A stretch of 42,516 bases of DNA from Lentilactobacillus kosonis (GCF_003864335.1 NZ_BEXA01000008.1:1-42516), one strand, 5' to 3'. Positions 1-7,754 are shown, counted from the stretch's first letter. Notes: a model not told the origin generated them from the sequence alone. Program-made: numbers and translations.

Positions 1-17
1 TAGCATTTTGTGAAATT

Positions 18-43
18 AGGAACGTTGATATATCAACGTTCCT
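18..43. terminator. Palindromic bidirectional terminator at left edge
   Basis: A perfect 26-base palindrome with half site AGGAACGTTGATA is followed by CCTTTTATTTTG. A long hairpin plus U-rich tract is typical of a Rho-independent terminator. It probably ends a host gene lying left of the window or the leftward integrase transcript; its symmetry lets it work both ways. Confidence 0.6.
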
Positions 44-62
44 TTTATTTTGTCTTCAAAAA

Positions 63-90
63 GAACACATAGGTTCACATAAGTTCACAT
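63..90 (+). repeat. Three 10-bp-phased GTTCACAT repeats
   Basis: GAACACAT (63-70), GTTCACAT (73-80) and GTTCACAT (83-90) lie exactly 10 bases apart, next to the longer GTTGACACTTT array. Phasing by one helical turn suggests a protein-binding array on one DNA face, perhaps for an excisionase or integrase near attL. The function is inference. Confidence 0.45.
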
Positions 91-95
91 TTTTT

Positions 96-204
96 GTTGA
101 CACTTTGTTGACACTTGGCCCAAATTTAGGCTGAAAAAGTGTCAAAGTTGACACTTTCTGTTGACACTTTTGTTGACACTTTATTGACAAATCGTTGACA
201 CTTT
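96..204 (+). repeat. GTTGACACTTT array, probable integrase arm-type sites (left)
   Basis: Near-identical 11-mers GTTGACACTTT occur at 96-106, 107-117 (last base G), 147-157, 160-170, 172-182 and 194-204. An inverted copy AAAGTGTCAA lies at 136-145 and a degenerate one at 184-190. The array abuts the integrase stop codon, and the same 11-mer recurs at the right end. Lambda-type integrases bind multiple short arm sites beside the crossover core, so this is the likely P-prime arm. The TTGACA core also resembles a -35 box, so some promoter activity is possible. Confidence 0.6.
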
Positions 205-1367
205 TTATCCTAGCAGAGTATCAAGCATATCAGCAGTTTTCGTGGCCTCTTGAGATTGCAATTCTTGAATAATGTGCAAATAAACCCTAGTAGTGGTGTC
301 AATATTCTTATGACCTAATCTATGAGAGATATAGGCAATAGATATTCCTTTATACAATAAAATGGATGCATGTGTATGACGCAAGCCATGAAAATTGATC
401 TCTGTATCGATACCAGCTTCTTTTACAGTACGATCTAAAACATTATTAATAATTCCATAATCCGGCAATTTATTTTTGTGATTATTAAATACTAAATTAT
501 TCTCGTTTTTTTGTCCGGCTAATTGGAATTCAGTATTTTGTTCAAATTTACGTTTTGCCAGTAGGGCACTAAAATCTTTATTGATTTCAATTAATCGTTT
601 TGACGATTCATTCTTTGTAGGTGCCAAAGCTTTGTATTTAATGTTCCATGTTTTTTCAACCCGAATAGTATCATTTTTTAAATCGACGTTATCCCAGGAT
701 AATCCTTCGATTTCAGATATTCGCATTCCAGTCATTAAAGCCGTAAGGATCATGAAATAGATTGTGTTATCTGTGCTAGCACTTCGTAATTTAGTTTTGA
801 TGTAACTAATTAATTTGACGCTGTCATTATATGATAGATATTTGTGTTCACGGGTATGCGACTTATCATAAACAAGCTGTGTATTAAGTGTGAAGTCTTT
901 GGTAATGATGCCGTCGTTAATGGCGTTCTGGACGCAAGCTTTAAGATGACCATTTATCTTTTCGGCAGTGGCCTTTGCATGTGGTGGGTTAGCATGTGTC
1001 CCATCACCTTTTCCATAAAAATTCAAAAAATCTTGATACATAGATGTCGTAATATCAGCAATAGGGGTTGTGCCAAAATAATTCTGTGCAACTCTAATAC
1101 TATACAGATATTTATCCCTAGTGGCTTCACTGATGTTTGGCTTTCTAAATGTTTGATACCATTTGACAAGGTAATCAACAAAGCTTATATTTTTATTGTT
1201 TAAATCTCCACCACGGTTATATTCATATTGCATTTGGTTAGCATAATCTTGGGCATTTTTCTTAGTTGAAAACCCAGATTTTGTTAGCCATTTTTTTCGC
1301 CTTGCTTGTTCTTATATAAAATTCTTGTTCTCCATTTACCATTTGGCATCTTAGAAAAACTAGCCAT
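205..1367 (-). CDS. int: Tyrosine recombinase integrase (one frameshift)
   Basis: Site-specific integrase that joins and excises the prophage. The catalytic domain shows the Arg of TGMRISEIEGLSW, a Lys in PTKNESSKR, the HGLRHTHAS box and LGHKNIDTTTRVYLH with the nucleophilic Tyr. An SAM-like core-binding domain precedes it (FVDYLVKWYQTF onwards). The start at 1367 (GGAGG at 1375-1379) gives an N-terminal arm-binding segment beginning MASFSKMPNGKWRTRI, but a run of 7 T (1291-1297; A on the coding strand) is one base short for the rest to stay in frame. Without correction only 205-1233 is open. The reading frame runs toward the left end, placing attP just downstream, as in many Lactobacillus phages. 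It overlaps the upstream gene by 8 bases. Confidence 0.9.
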
Positions 1368-1656
1368 TTAAATCTCCTCCAATTTCATCGTTATGATGCT
1401 CACGAAGAACCTTACGCAAATTCTCAAGTTCAGTTTCTTTATCAACTGGATGTTGTTTTCGTTCTTTAGCTTCTATAACAAAGCTTTTAACAAATTCAAC
1501 AGCATGGTCATATTCTTTTTGGTTATGAGGCACAGGGTAGTCGAACATGAAAAAATCTTTGTTCACACCAACATCACGTTGTAATCCTTCATAAAATTCT
1601 CTCAGTGTCATAAAGTCAGTAGCTTTATAAACATCTTCACTAAACATTTCGCTCAT
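1360..1656 (-). CDS. Hypothetical protein upstream of integrase
   Basis: A 98-residue acidic soluble protein with no signal peptide or membrane segment and no domain I recognise. A good AGGAG site precedes its ATG at 1656. It overlaps the integrase start by 8 bases, so the two are probably translated from one leftward transcript. Its middle (EYDHAVEFVKSFVIEAKERK) is predicted helical by eye. A role in excision control is possible from position alone and is not supported by any motif. Confidence 0.65.
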   Translation of the reverse strand: MSEMFSEDVYKATDFMTLREFYEGLQRDVGVNKDFFMFDYPVPHNQKEYDHAVEFVKSFVIEAKERKQHPVDKETELENLRKVLREHHNDEIGGDLNG

Positions 1657-1715
1657 ATCTATTCTCCTTCAAACGTATGTTCTTTTCGCCTTAAAAATAA
1701 AACCCCAGAGGGAAT

Positions 1716-1758
1716 ACTCACCGGTGGATTCGAACCATCGTGGAATACCATAATGAGT
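1716..1758 (-). ncRNA. tRNA-like mini-element 1 (acceptor-like stem plus T-arm)
   Basis: On the minus strand, ACTCATT (1758-1752) can pair with GGTGAGT (1722-1716) over 7 bp including two G-U pairs. Between them lie a 12-base linker containing GGTA and a T-arm-like hairpin: GATGG, loop TTCGAAT, CCACC (one mismatch). There is no room for an anticodon arm. The element starts 7 bases after the stop of the secreted-protein gene, so it would sit in its 3 prime UTR. It resembles 13760-13800 and 14019-14060. Whether it is transcribed and folds is inference. Confidence 0.45.
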
Positions 1759-1765
1759 GAATTTG

Positions 1766-2128
1766 TTATCTGTAATAACTGTGCCAAAATGTGTTCATTG
1801 TTATGTGATGGCGGTTAAAGTAATGTAGTGAATTGCTACCGGCACCTTCAAGATATTGTATTTTGTAGTAATGATTGCCAAGGTATTTCCATCGGTTCAC
1901 AACATGTGATGAAGTATCTGAGTAACTACCAAAACCGACAATAAAATATTTAGTAATGGTTTCACCAGATTTATTATGACTTCCTTGTGCATACCAGTTA
2001 CCTCTTAATACCTTAGGCAAGGCACCATAATGCCATGATGAAGCGTCAGCATTACTTTGATTAGCAAGCATTGCACCACCGAAAGAAAGAGCAGCAATAC
2101 CAGTTAATACATAATTCTTTAATTTCAT
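1766..2128 (-). CDS. Small secreted protein, candidate lysogenic-conversion gene
   Basis: A 120-residue protein with a clear signal peptide: MKLKNY, a hydrophobic stretch, then a probable cleavage after SNADA. There is no lipobox and no further membrane segment. The mature part is rich in aromatic residues, Gly and His (KVLRGNWYAQGSHNKSG), like small exported proteins common in lactobacilli. RBS AGGGGGT precedes the ATG. Lying between int and cI, it is in the usual place for genes expressed in the lysogen, such as superinfection exclusion or surface-modifying proteins. The actual function is unknown. Confidence 0.75.
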   Translation of the reverse strand: MKLKNYVLTGIAALSFGGAMLANQSNADASSWHYGALPKVLRGNWYAQGSHNKSGETITKYFIVGFGSYSDTSSHVVNRWKYLGNHYYKIQYLEGAGSNSLHYFNRHHITMNTFWHSYYR

Positions 2129-2595
2129 GATTTTACCCCCTGAGTTCAGCTTTTAAAGTCGTCGGTATTTGGACTAAATTAGGTGATTATTGCATTTTTC
2201 GCAATAACCATTTTTGCTATACAACTCAAAAAATATTGAACCAATTTAATTAAATATGATCGTTAATTAATGATCATATTTCTAAATTGTCGAAAAAGTT
2301 AATGTATGCAAAAACTAATTTTAGTTCATAAATTTTTAGCAAAAATGGCTATAAATAGTTTTGGCATGCATTTTGCTGTATTTAGTCAACGATAAATCCT
2401 TTAAATCTAGTTAATGTTCACATTATGTATACATTAATATCGTTCAATTAACGTTAATGTATACAAAAGTACACAAAGTAAAGTAAAGTAAAGTAAAGTA
2501 AATAAAAGAATATATATATATACGCGCGCGTGAGACAGAAAAAACACAAAAATAAAAAATCAAAACCGAATGACAATGACTATACCAATTTTGAT
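2129..2595. promoter_or_regulatory. 467-base AT-rich non-coding region with inverted repeats
   Basis: No convincing gene. It holds three inverted repeats: CCATTTTTGCTA (2209-2220) with TAGCAAAAATGG (2337-2348); AAATATGATC (2252-2261) with GATCATATTT (2272-2281); GTATACATTAA (2427-2437) with TTAATGTATAC (2455-2465). Five tandem AAAGT units lie at 2475-2499, then alternating TA (about 2511-2522) and CG (2523-2530). It separates cI from the secreted-protein gene, so promoter and operator function for that gene is likely. Confidence 0.5.
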
Positions 2596-3276
2596 TTAAT
2601 ATTTTCGTTTAGTCTCAACAAGACGCCCAGCAATTGTTAAATCATTGATCTCATTTCCAGCAAAAATCCTTGGTTGATACTTTGGATTAGATGCAGTTAA
2701 GATAATTGACTTATCAGAACGAGTCACATGCTTTAGAGTTCCTTCTTCGCTATCAACAATCACTGCACAAATATCGCCATTTTCAAAAAGTGGAGTTCGC
2801 TGAATTAAGGCGTAGTCACCGTCGTGGATTCCATCACCAGTCATAGAGTCGCCAGATACAATTAACCAGAAATAATCTTGATTAGTTTCAAGATCCCATT
2901 TAGAAATAGTTTCAAATCCTTGATGGTCCTCTAATGCTAATCCATTGGGTCCGGCTTTTATTGTCCCAATTATTGGTACATTAACAAAATCATTTTTTTC
3001 TACTGGAATACCGTTAGATGGCATATTTTGATGGTTCGTTGGCTTCATTTTACGACCTAATAGATAATCAGCCGTGACTCCTAAAACGTTAGCAATAGCT
3101 AATAATTCTGTATCACGGATAGGCCTAGTTCCATTCTCAATTCGATTTAATACAGCACGATTCAAATTTATTTTATTTGCTAAGTCTTTTTGCGATAGTT
3201 TTTTTTGTGTTCTTAGTTGCCTAATTCTAGTTCCAATTGCTAATTGGAATTGATTAGTTTGATCAAGCTCTGCCAT
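2596..3276 (-). CDS. cI: CI-type repressor, HTH plus S24 peptidase
   Basis: Maintains lysogeny by binding operators in the divergent region. The N-terminal HTH_XRE domain spans roughly residues 10-70 (IRQLRTQKKLSQKDLANKI, ending DYLLGRK). The C-terminal S24/LexA-like domain has the autocleavage Ala-Gly (IKAGPNG), catalytic Ser in SGDSMTGDGI and Lys in GTLKHVTR, so RecA-stimulated self-cleavage and SOS induction are expected. ATG 3276 behind GGTGGAAAG is preferred over an upstream GTG at 3288. About 226 residues, normal for the family. Transcribed leftward, away from cro. Confidence 0.92.
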   Translation of the reverse strand: MAELDQTNQFQLAIGTRIRQLRTQKKLSQKDLANKINLNRAVLNRIENGTRPIRDTELLAIANVLGVTADYLLGRKMKPTNHQNMPSNGIPVEKNDFVNVPIIGTIKAGPNGLALEDHQGFETISKWDLETNQDYFWLIVSGDSMTGDGIHDGDYALIQRTPLFENGDICAVIVDSEEGTLKHVTRSDKSIILTASNPKYQPRIFAGNEINDLTIAGRLVETKRKY

Positions 3277-3320
3277 ACTTTCCACCACTTTCTATATTGG
3301 CACATCTACCGTACCATTTT

Positions 3321-3335
3321 TTTCTATATCAGAAA
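3321..3335. promoter_or_regulatory. CI/Cro operator (TTTCT-N5-AGAAA)
   Basis: TTTCT ATATC AGAAA is a perfect dyad with the spacing of the stronger operators at 3373 and 3411. It lies between the repressor start and the early promoter, a likely site for autoregulation. A degenerate copy (GTTCT, five A, AAGAA) sits at 3343-3357. Confidence 0.55.
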
Positions 3336-3366
3336 ATATTAAGTTCTAAAAAAAGAAATTAAAATG

Positions 3367-3395
3367 TTTACATTTCTAAAATAGAACTGTATAAT
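3367..3395 (+). promoter_or_regulatory. Early rightward promoter (PR-like)
   Basis: A -35 box TTTACA (3367-3372) and a consensus -10 box TATAAT (3390-3395) are separated by exactly 17 bases. The operator TTTCTAAAATAGAAC (3373-3387) fills the spacer, so bound repressor would block RNA polymerase directly. This promoter should drive cro and the early operon. Confidence 0.85.
3373..3387. promoter_or_regulatory. CI/Cro operator inside PR spacer
   Basis: TTTCT AAAAT AGAAC: half sites separated by 5 bases, matching the copy at 3411-3425 in 13 of 15 positions. It lies between the -35 and -10 boxes of the early promoter. Confidence 0.8.
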
Positions 3396-3410
3396 GAATT
3401 TCGAATAGAG

Positions 3411-3425
3411 GTTCTAAAACAGAAC
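3411..3425. promoter_or_regulatory. CI/Cro operator, perfect dyad
   Basis: GTTCT AAAAC AGAAC is a perfect inverted repeat with 5-base spacer just downstream of the early -10 box and 24 bases before the cro ATG. It is the best match to the operator consensus in the region. Confidence 0.8.
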
Positions 3426-3448
3426 TTAGATAAGGAGATGACAAATCT

Positions 3449-3688
3449 ATGCAAAATCCTATTTACTTGGAACGTATTAAAAATCGACGTAAGGAATTAA
3501 AAATCACACAGCTAGAAATGTCCCAAAAGCTTGGCTTTAAAAGCCCATCGACATATTACAAATACGAAAGTGGCGAATATACTTTGAAAGTCGATACTTT
3601 ACAACAAATCAGTAAAATTCTGAAAGTCGATTATAGCTATTTTTTTAAACACAAAAGTTCTGAAATAGAACAAAACGCTGAAATCTAA
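3449..3688 (+). CDS. Cro-like HTH_XRE regulator
   Basis: A 79-residue single-domain helix-turn-helix protein (RRKELKITQLEMSQKLGF, then STYYKYESGEYTLKVDTL). First gene after the early promoter, divergent from cI, with RBS AAGGAG at a good distance from the ATG. By position and size it should act as the Cro antagonist of CI, binding the same operators. The last codons also contain a perfect copy of the operator sequence (3657-3671). Confidence 0.85.
   Translation: MQNPIYLERIKNRRKELKITQLEMSQKLGFKSPSTYYKYESGEYTLKVDTLQQISKILKVDYSYFFKHKSSEIEQNAEI
3657..3671. promoter_or_regulatory. Intragenic copy of the CI/Cro operator
   Basis: GTTCT GAAAT AGAAC lies within the 3 prime end of cro. It has the same half sites and 5-base spacing as 3411-3425, 246 bases downstream of it. 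It may allow repressor looping or a transcription block. Confidence 0.5.
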
Positions 3689-3714
3689 TGTACTGATTAT
3701 TTTCTTAAATTATA

Positions 3715-3743
3715 TTGGTTAATTTCCTGAACAGATTAACCAA
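3715..3743. repeat. 9-bp inverted repeat between cro and next gene
   Basis: TTGGTTAAT (3715-3723) and ATTAACCAA (3735-3743) are perfect inverted arms with an 11-base loop. No T run follows, so an operator or RNA hairpin is more likely than a terminator. Confidence 0.45.
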
Positions 3744-3768
3744 AATTCAATAAATGGGGTTGCCTAAC

Positions 3769-4309
3769 ATGAAAAACAAAATCAAAACGTCAAAGAATAT
3801 TGCCGAAGCATTAAGAAGAGCGATTAAGCGAAACCAGATATATCAGGGACTTATGGCTAATGATTTAAAAATGACAAGTTCCAATATATCTAATCAGGAA
3901 ACAAAGAAGTTTGATACGCCAATTGATTCTGCATTCAAATTTTCAGTTTTATTTTAACGATCCTGTATTTAGTCAGCAGATGGCATCGATTTACTTTGAT
4001 GCGATAGCAATGTTTAATCCGAAGGAATGGGCAGACCAGTTCAAACAATCACCTTACGCTATTTGGATTAAGCTGCGTCAAATTGAACAAGAGCGTTTAG
4101 AAATGGGCAACGACGTATTAGGATTTGCCATGGAAAAACGTGAAAATTGGACGACTAAGCAAACCAAGGAAGCATTTACTTGGATGGTAGGTTTACTGAA
4201 GACGATCAGCCTAGCTTCATTAATGGCAAAAGAATTTAGTGATGTAGCTCATTATGATTTGAAGGCTATGGAGCAAGACTTCAATCAACAATTTGGAGAC
4301 TTGGGTTAG
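3769..4309 (+). CDS. Early phage protein with HTH-like N-terminus (one frameshift)
   Basis: Two overlapping frames join into one protein of about 180 residues. The N-terminal part (IAEALRRAIKRNQIYQGLMA, then a region like an XRE HTH) runs into NDPVFSQQMASIYFDAIAMF and a helical C-terminus. The join is at the T run 3947-3950, where one T is extra or two are missing. ATG 3769 with GGGGT upstream is preferred to 3754. Similar proteins follow cro in many lactobacillus prophages and are annotated as regulators or hypothetical. A CII-like role is possible but unproven. Confidence 0.6.
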
Positions 4310-4319
4310 GAGGATTTAT

Positions 4320-4661
4320 ATGAGTGATTTATCAACTGAATTAGGGAAAATAACTAATTCGATATTGAGTGACTATGTAAAAAAAGTTGTTGATACACAA
4401 GTAGCCAATTTACATCCAGTGACTGTCTCAATCAAAGGATTATCAAAATTGACTGGTATGAGTGAAAGTTGGTTACGTCAGCATGCGGTTGATACACCTG
4501 AATTTATCAACATTGAATTTGATTTAGGCTCAAAACGTTTATGGCAAGCTGACAAAGTGAATGATGCTTGGCTAACTTATATCAACCAACACGGAACACC
4601 AGCATCAACAAGGTTGCCACAGTCAGTAATTCGAGAACAGAAACGGGGGTTATTAATATGA
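4320..4661 (+). CDS. DUF771-like DNA-binding phage protein
   Basis: A 113-residue protein whose middle (VSIKGLSKLTGMSESWLRQH) is a helix-turn-helix-like segment followed by KRLWQADKVNDAWLTYINQH, the pattern of DUF771 phage proteins and MerR-like excisionase folds. ATG 4320 sits 5 bases after AGGAGG (4309-4314), so the longer in-frame start at 4293 is rejected. It overlaps the next small gene by ATGA. Likely an early regulatory or recombination-directionality factor; which one is not determined. Confidence 0.65.
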   Translation: MSDLSTELGKITNSILSDYVKKVVDTQVANLHPVTVSIKGLSKLTGMSESWLRQHAVDTPEFINIEFDLGSKRLWQADKVNDAWLTYINQHGTPASTRLPQSVIREQKRGLLI

Positions 4662-4816
4662 TCACAGATTATTTACAACGTATGAGGGTACTTAATCGCA
4701 AAATTTAAAAAGCCAAGCAAGATCATAATGATAAATTACTTGGCGGGTTGTTGATTTTTAGAAACAGGGAAGAATTAAACCACAAGGAAGAGGTTGAAAT
4801 GCATGTCAAAAATTAA
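4658..4816 (+). CDS. Small early gene with in-frame TAA
   Basis: Starts at the ATGA overlap with the previous gene and encodes MITDYLQRMRVLNRKI, then TAA at 4706-4708. The same frame continues with KAKQDHNDKLLGGLLIFRN to a stop at 4814-4816, overlapping the next gene start. An AAA-to-TAA change would explain this, giving about 52 residues intact. It may instead be a 16-residue peptide or a pseudogene. No domain recognised. Confidence 0.35.
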
Positions 4817-4958
4817 AAGCATAATAAAGCATCTTTTAGAGAGGCAGCTTGCGAAGTGGACTAAACGAGCAGCACGGTTGGTAAGAGTTTCAGATTCACT
4901 CGAAGCTAAAGGTGAAGAATTAAAACGAAAAGCTGACGAAATGAAAGGAGATAAATAG
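4803..4958 (+). CDS. Small basic hypothetical protein
   Basis: Encodes 51 residues starting MSKIKSIIKHLLERQLAKWT, strongly basic and helical, with heptad-like spacing near the end (DSLEAKGEELKRKADEMKGD). RBS GGAAGAGG precedes the ATG, and the next gene starts one base after its stop. No family recognised. Confidence 0.6.
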   Translation: MSKIKSIIKHLLERQLAKWTKRAARLVRVSDSLEAKGEELKRKADEMKGDK

Positions 4959-4959
4959 G

Positions 4960-5136
4960 ATGCTACAAATCTTAAGCGAATTGCTTTATAGAGTATTTTT
5001 ATTTTTATTGTATCTAGCAATTTTCGGCGGTATCGCGCTCGTTATTGAACACCGCAAAGAACTTTTCGATTTTCCAAAATTTAAAGATATCTGGGAGGAA
5101 ATAACAAATGACTTTTTCGGAACAAAAATCAAATGA
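4960..5136 (+). CDS. Small single-pass membrane protein
   Basis: Encodes 58 residues. A hydrophobic segment (VFLFLLYLAIFGGIALVI, about residues 12-29) is followed by a charged cytoplasmic-type tail ending DFFGTKIK. AAAGGAG lies at the 3 prime end of the previous gene. Small membrane proteins of this kind are common in early phage operons; the function is unknown. Confidence 0.6.
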   Translation: MLQILSELLYRVFLFLLYLAIFGGIALVIEHRKELFDFPKFKDIWEEITNDFFGTKIK

Positions 5137-5275
5137 GCATAAAAAAAGAGCTGAACAGCGGGCACTGTCCAACTCAACGAGTAAAAAACTTGTGAAAATA
5201 TCTTATGCTTTCGATTATATCCCCAAAAGACGCCGTTTTCAATGGTTAGGAGGTTGGATTCATGGACGAAGATAG
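5108..5275 (+). CDS. Small basic hypothetical protein
   Basis: Encodes 55 residues beginning MTFSEQKSNEHKKRAEQRAL and ending in an Arg/Trp-rich tail (RRRFQWLGGWIHGRR). GGGAGGAAATAAC precedes the ATG. It overlaps both neighbours, typical of tightly packed early genes. The basic tail could bind nucleic acid; no family is recognised. Confidence 0.55.
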   Translation: MTFSEQKSNEHKKRAEQRALSNSTSKKLVKISYAFDYIPKRRRFQWLGGWIHGRR

Positions 5276-5378
5276 ATTCTATGATCGTTTAGCAGATGAG
5301 TATGAAGAACCACGTCCCACAGCTGATGAATGTAAAGAAAAGTACACAGAAGATTGTGAAGATTCATGGGATAACTAA
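5262..5378 (+). CDS. Small acidic hypothetical protein
   Basis: Encodes 38 residues starting MDEDRFYDRLADEYEEPRP, with two Cys (DECKEKYTEDCED). TTAGGAGG gives a strong RBS. It is very acidic, the opposite of its basic neighbour. Unknown function. Confidence 0.55.
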   Translation: MDEDRFYDRLADEYEEPRPTADECKEKYTEDCEDSWDN

Positions 5379-5396
5379 TTGTATGGAGGAATTAAT

Positions 5397-5883
5397 ATGC
5401 AAACCAGTTTATATGATTTAACTCAAGCGATTAATGATTTGCAAAATAGAGAGGATCTAGATCCTGAAATTATCAAAGATACGTTAGATAGTCTGCAAGA
5501 TAGCAGAGATAAAAAAATTGAAAACATAGCAACGTGGATTGATAGTCTCCAGGCAAATGTTGATTTTAACAAAAATAAAAAATTGAAAAAATTAAAAAAT
5601 TCAACAAAAGCAAAAGCAACGTAAAATCGACAGTCTAAAACAGTATATTAAGGATTCTTTGACTGACGCTGGAGTAAGCGAACTGTATACAGAAAATTAC
5701 CATGTGGAATTTGGTAGGAAATCTGAAAAAGTCATCGTAGATGAAAAGAAATTACCAGTTGATTACATGAGTGAAAAAATTAGTTATACGCCAAATAAAG
5801 CAAAAATCAAGGCAGATATCAAGGCCGGCAAAACTATTAACGGAGCGAGTTTAGAAAGTAATCGGGGGTTGAAAATACTATGA
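5397..5883 (+). CDS. Siphovirus Gp157-family protein (one frameshift)
   Basis: The N-terminal half (SLYDLTQAINDLQ, LDPEIIKDTLDSL) and C-terminal half (IDSLKQYIKDSL, then a beta-rich end with GLKIL) together match the Gp157 family, about 160 residues with a central coiled coil. The break is in the A run 5594-5599: one more A restores a continuous frame. ATG 5397 follows GGAGGA. Gp157 proteins sit beside single-strand annealing genes and have been linked to phage resistance in Streptococcus; a role in recombination or replication is inferred from position. Confidence 0.75.
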
Positions 5884-6890
5884 GTGAAGAAGAAAAATAC
5901 CAACCAAGTTTATCCACACTTGAATTAATTAATAACTTGAATACAAACGATATGAGAAATGAGCTAACAGCCATTAATCATTTTCAAGCCATGGTGCAGG
6001 AACAACTTACAGAAAACCAAGATTATGGGATTATTCAAGGCACCAACAAGCCAACACTATTAAAACCAGGGGCTGAAAAAATCCTGATGATCATGGGTGT
6101 GCAGAGCAAATATGAAATCGTTGATAAGATTGAAGATTATCAAAAAGGATACTTTGACTATACAGTGCAAGCAAAACTGTTAAAAAATGGCATGTTATTA
6201 ACAGAAGGACTAGGTTCAGCAAATACCAACGAGAAAAAATTCCAACGCAAAATTAAAAATTCGAGCGGAGAAAAAGAAGTTGATCCTAACTCCGGATTTG
6301 ATATGAAAAACACCGTATTAAAAATGGCAAAGAAGCGAGCACAAATTGACGCTACACTCACTATCGCTTCGTTATCTAATATCTTCACTCAAGATCTAGA
6401 TGAGTTAAAGGATTTTTCAGATCGAGAAAAGTCAGAAACGATGACTATCGAAATTGCGGAAAATACAAAAATAACTTTTGGCAAACATAAAGGTGAAACG
6501 TTAAGCCAGGTCATGAAATCTGATCAAAGCTATATCAGATGGCTTAGTGATAATGCTCGGCAGGCAGACCTTAAGCAGGCTTCTAAAATGCTGTTAAATC
6601 CACCAGCCGATGAGAATGGCGAAAAACTTGCAACGAAAGACCAAGTTATTGAATTAAGCGACCTAGGTAAAACTTATGCTGAAAGTCACGGCATAGTTGA
6701 TGCTAAGAAAACTACTATTGATTTAATTAAGATGGCAGATTCGGATTGGTTAGGTGATCTAACTAAGATTAGTGATAGCACATATCGTCAGGCTAAAAAA
6801 TATATTCAAGATTTGATGGCATCAGAACATGTGCCTAGTGATCCATTTGCAGGTGATACAGACACAATCGAGATAGACGAACAAGATTAG
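5880..6890 (+). CDS. Putative phage recombination protein with ExoX-like C-terminal segment
   Basis: A 336-residue protein. Residues 35-170 carry a conserved phage pattern: ENQDYGIIQG, KPTLLKPGAEKILMIMGV, then a helix with KKRAQIDATLTIASLSNIFTQ (written here across two turns). A second segment, ITFGKHKGETLSQV with YIRWLSDNA, resembles the ExoX-like C-terminal domain. Its start overlaps Gp157 and it precedes the replication genes, the usual place of a single-strand annealing protein. I cannot assign it to RecT, ERF or Sak from sequence alone. Confidence 0.6.
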   Translation: MSEEEKYQPSLSTLELINNLNTNDMRNELTAINHFQAMVQEQLTENQDYGIIQGTNKPTLLKPGAEKILMIMGVQSKYEIVDKIEDYQKGYFDYTVQAKLLKNGMLLTEGLGSANTNEKKFQRKIKNSSGEKEVDPNSGFDMKNTVLKMAKKRAQIDATLTIASLSNIFTQDLDELKDFSDREKSETMTIEIAENTKITFGKHKGETLSQVMKSDQSYIRWLSDNARQADLKQASKMLLNPPADENGEKLATKDQVIELSDLGKTYAESHGIVDAKKTTIDLIKMADSDWLGDLTKISDSTYRQAKKYIQDLMASEHVPSDPFAGDTDTIEIDEQD

Positions 6891-6922
6891 CACATGTAGA
6901 TGATTTATGAGGGTGAAATCAA

Positions 6923-7742
6923 ATGGCAAGACCAAAAAAAGATGGGCTGGATTATTTCCCGTTTGATGTTGATTTTCCAACCAATGAAAAACCGAAGCAA
7001 TTATGGGCGAATTTAAAGAAGCTGGAGTATTAGCAATGGTTTACTTGTTTTCAGCGATTTATCGGCAAGGTTATTTTTGAAATGGGATAAATTATCAAAG
7101 ATGCAACTTGCTAATCGAGTGAATTCAACACCAGAAGCAGTTGATAAGCTCGTTCATCGGTTAGTTGAGTACGAGACCTTTGATGAAGAATTATTTAAGA
7201 CCGAGAATGTGCTAACTAGCGTTAGGATCCAAAACACTTATATTGAAGCAACGAAGCGCCGTAAGAATGCACACCACGATGAGTTTTGGTTACTAGATGA
7301 TGAACCCATGCAAAATCAAGTACAACCAGATCAAAGTGAAGAACCAGTTAAAAAAGATTCAACAGATAATCTAGATGATTCAAAAGCAGAAAAAGCAAAA
7401 CTATTGCCCAGTGACGAAGCAGAGCAACGGATGAATGATGAATTTATTCAGGGATTTTGGCAAAACTATCCAAAGCGTCAAAAGTACCAAGAGGCGTTGG
7501 CTGAATATACGAAAGCCAGAGAATTTGGGGCAACAGAAAAAGAAATAATTGACGGGGTTAAAAATTATTCAAAGTATTTAAAAGCTAAGGGCAAGGGTGA
7601 TGGTTATACAGCTTTACCAACTACTTGGTTAGCCGGTAAACGTTGGCAAGACGATTATGATCTTACGCCTGAAACTGCTGGAGCAAAACAACGGTCACCA
7701 GTTAGCTATGAAAGCTTTGATGATTCGGTTATCCCGTTCTAG
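6923..7742 (+). CDS. Replisome organizer, DUF4373/Lin1244-like (two frameshifts)
   Basis: Initiates phage DNA replication and recruits the helicase loader. The N-terminus MARPKKDGLDYFPFDVDF is the hallmark of the DUF4373 replisome organizers, followed by a winged-helix region (KMQLANRVNSTPEAVDKLVH) and a C-terminal domain ending WLAGKRW and YESFDDSVIPF. Two breaks: one A missing at 6995-6996 and one T missing in 7074-7078. Repaired length is about 273 residues. It directly precedes the DnaC-like gene. The origin may lie inside this gene, but no iterons are visible. Confidence 0.8.
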
Positions 7743-7754
7743 GAGATGACGACC

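Noticed and set aside
96..204. CRISPR array
   Set aside because: Repeat units are 11 bases with spacers of 0-19 bases; no 30-base repeats or cas genes.
844..1203. Rightward frame opposite the integrase
   Set aside because: Antisense shadow of the integrase, no ribosome site or protein-like features.
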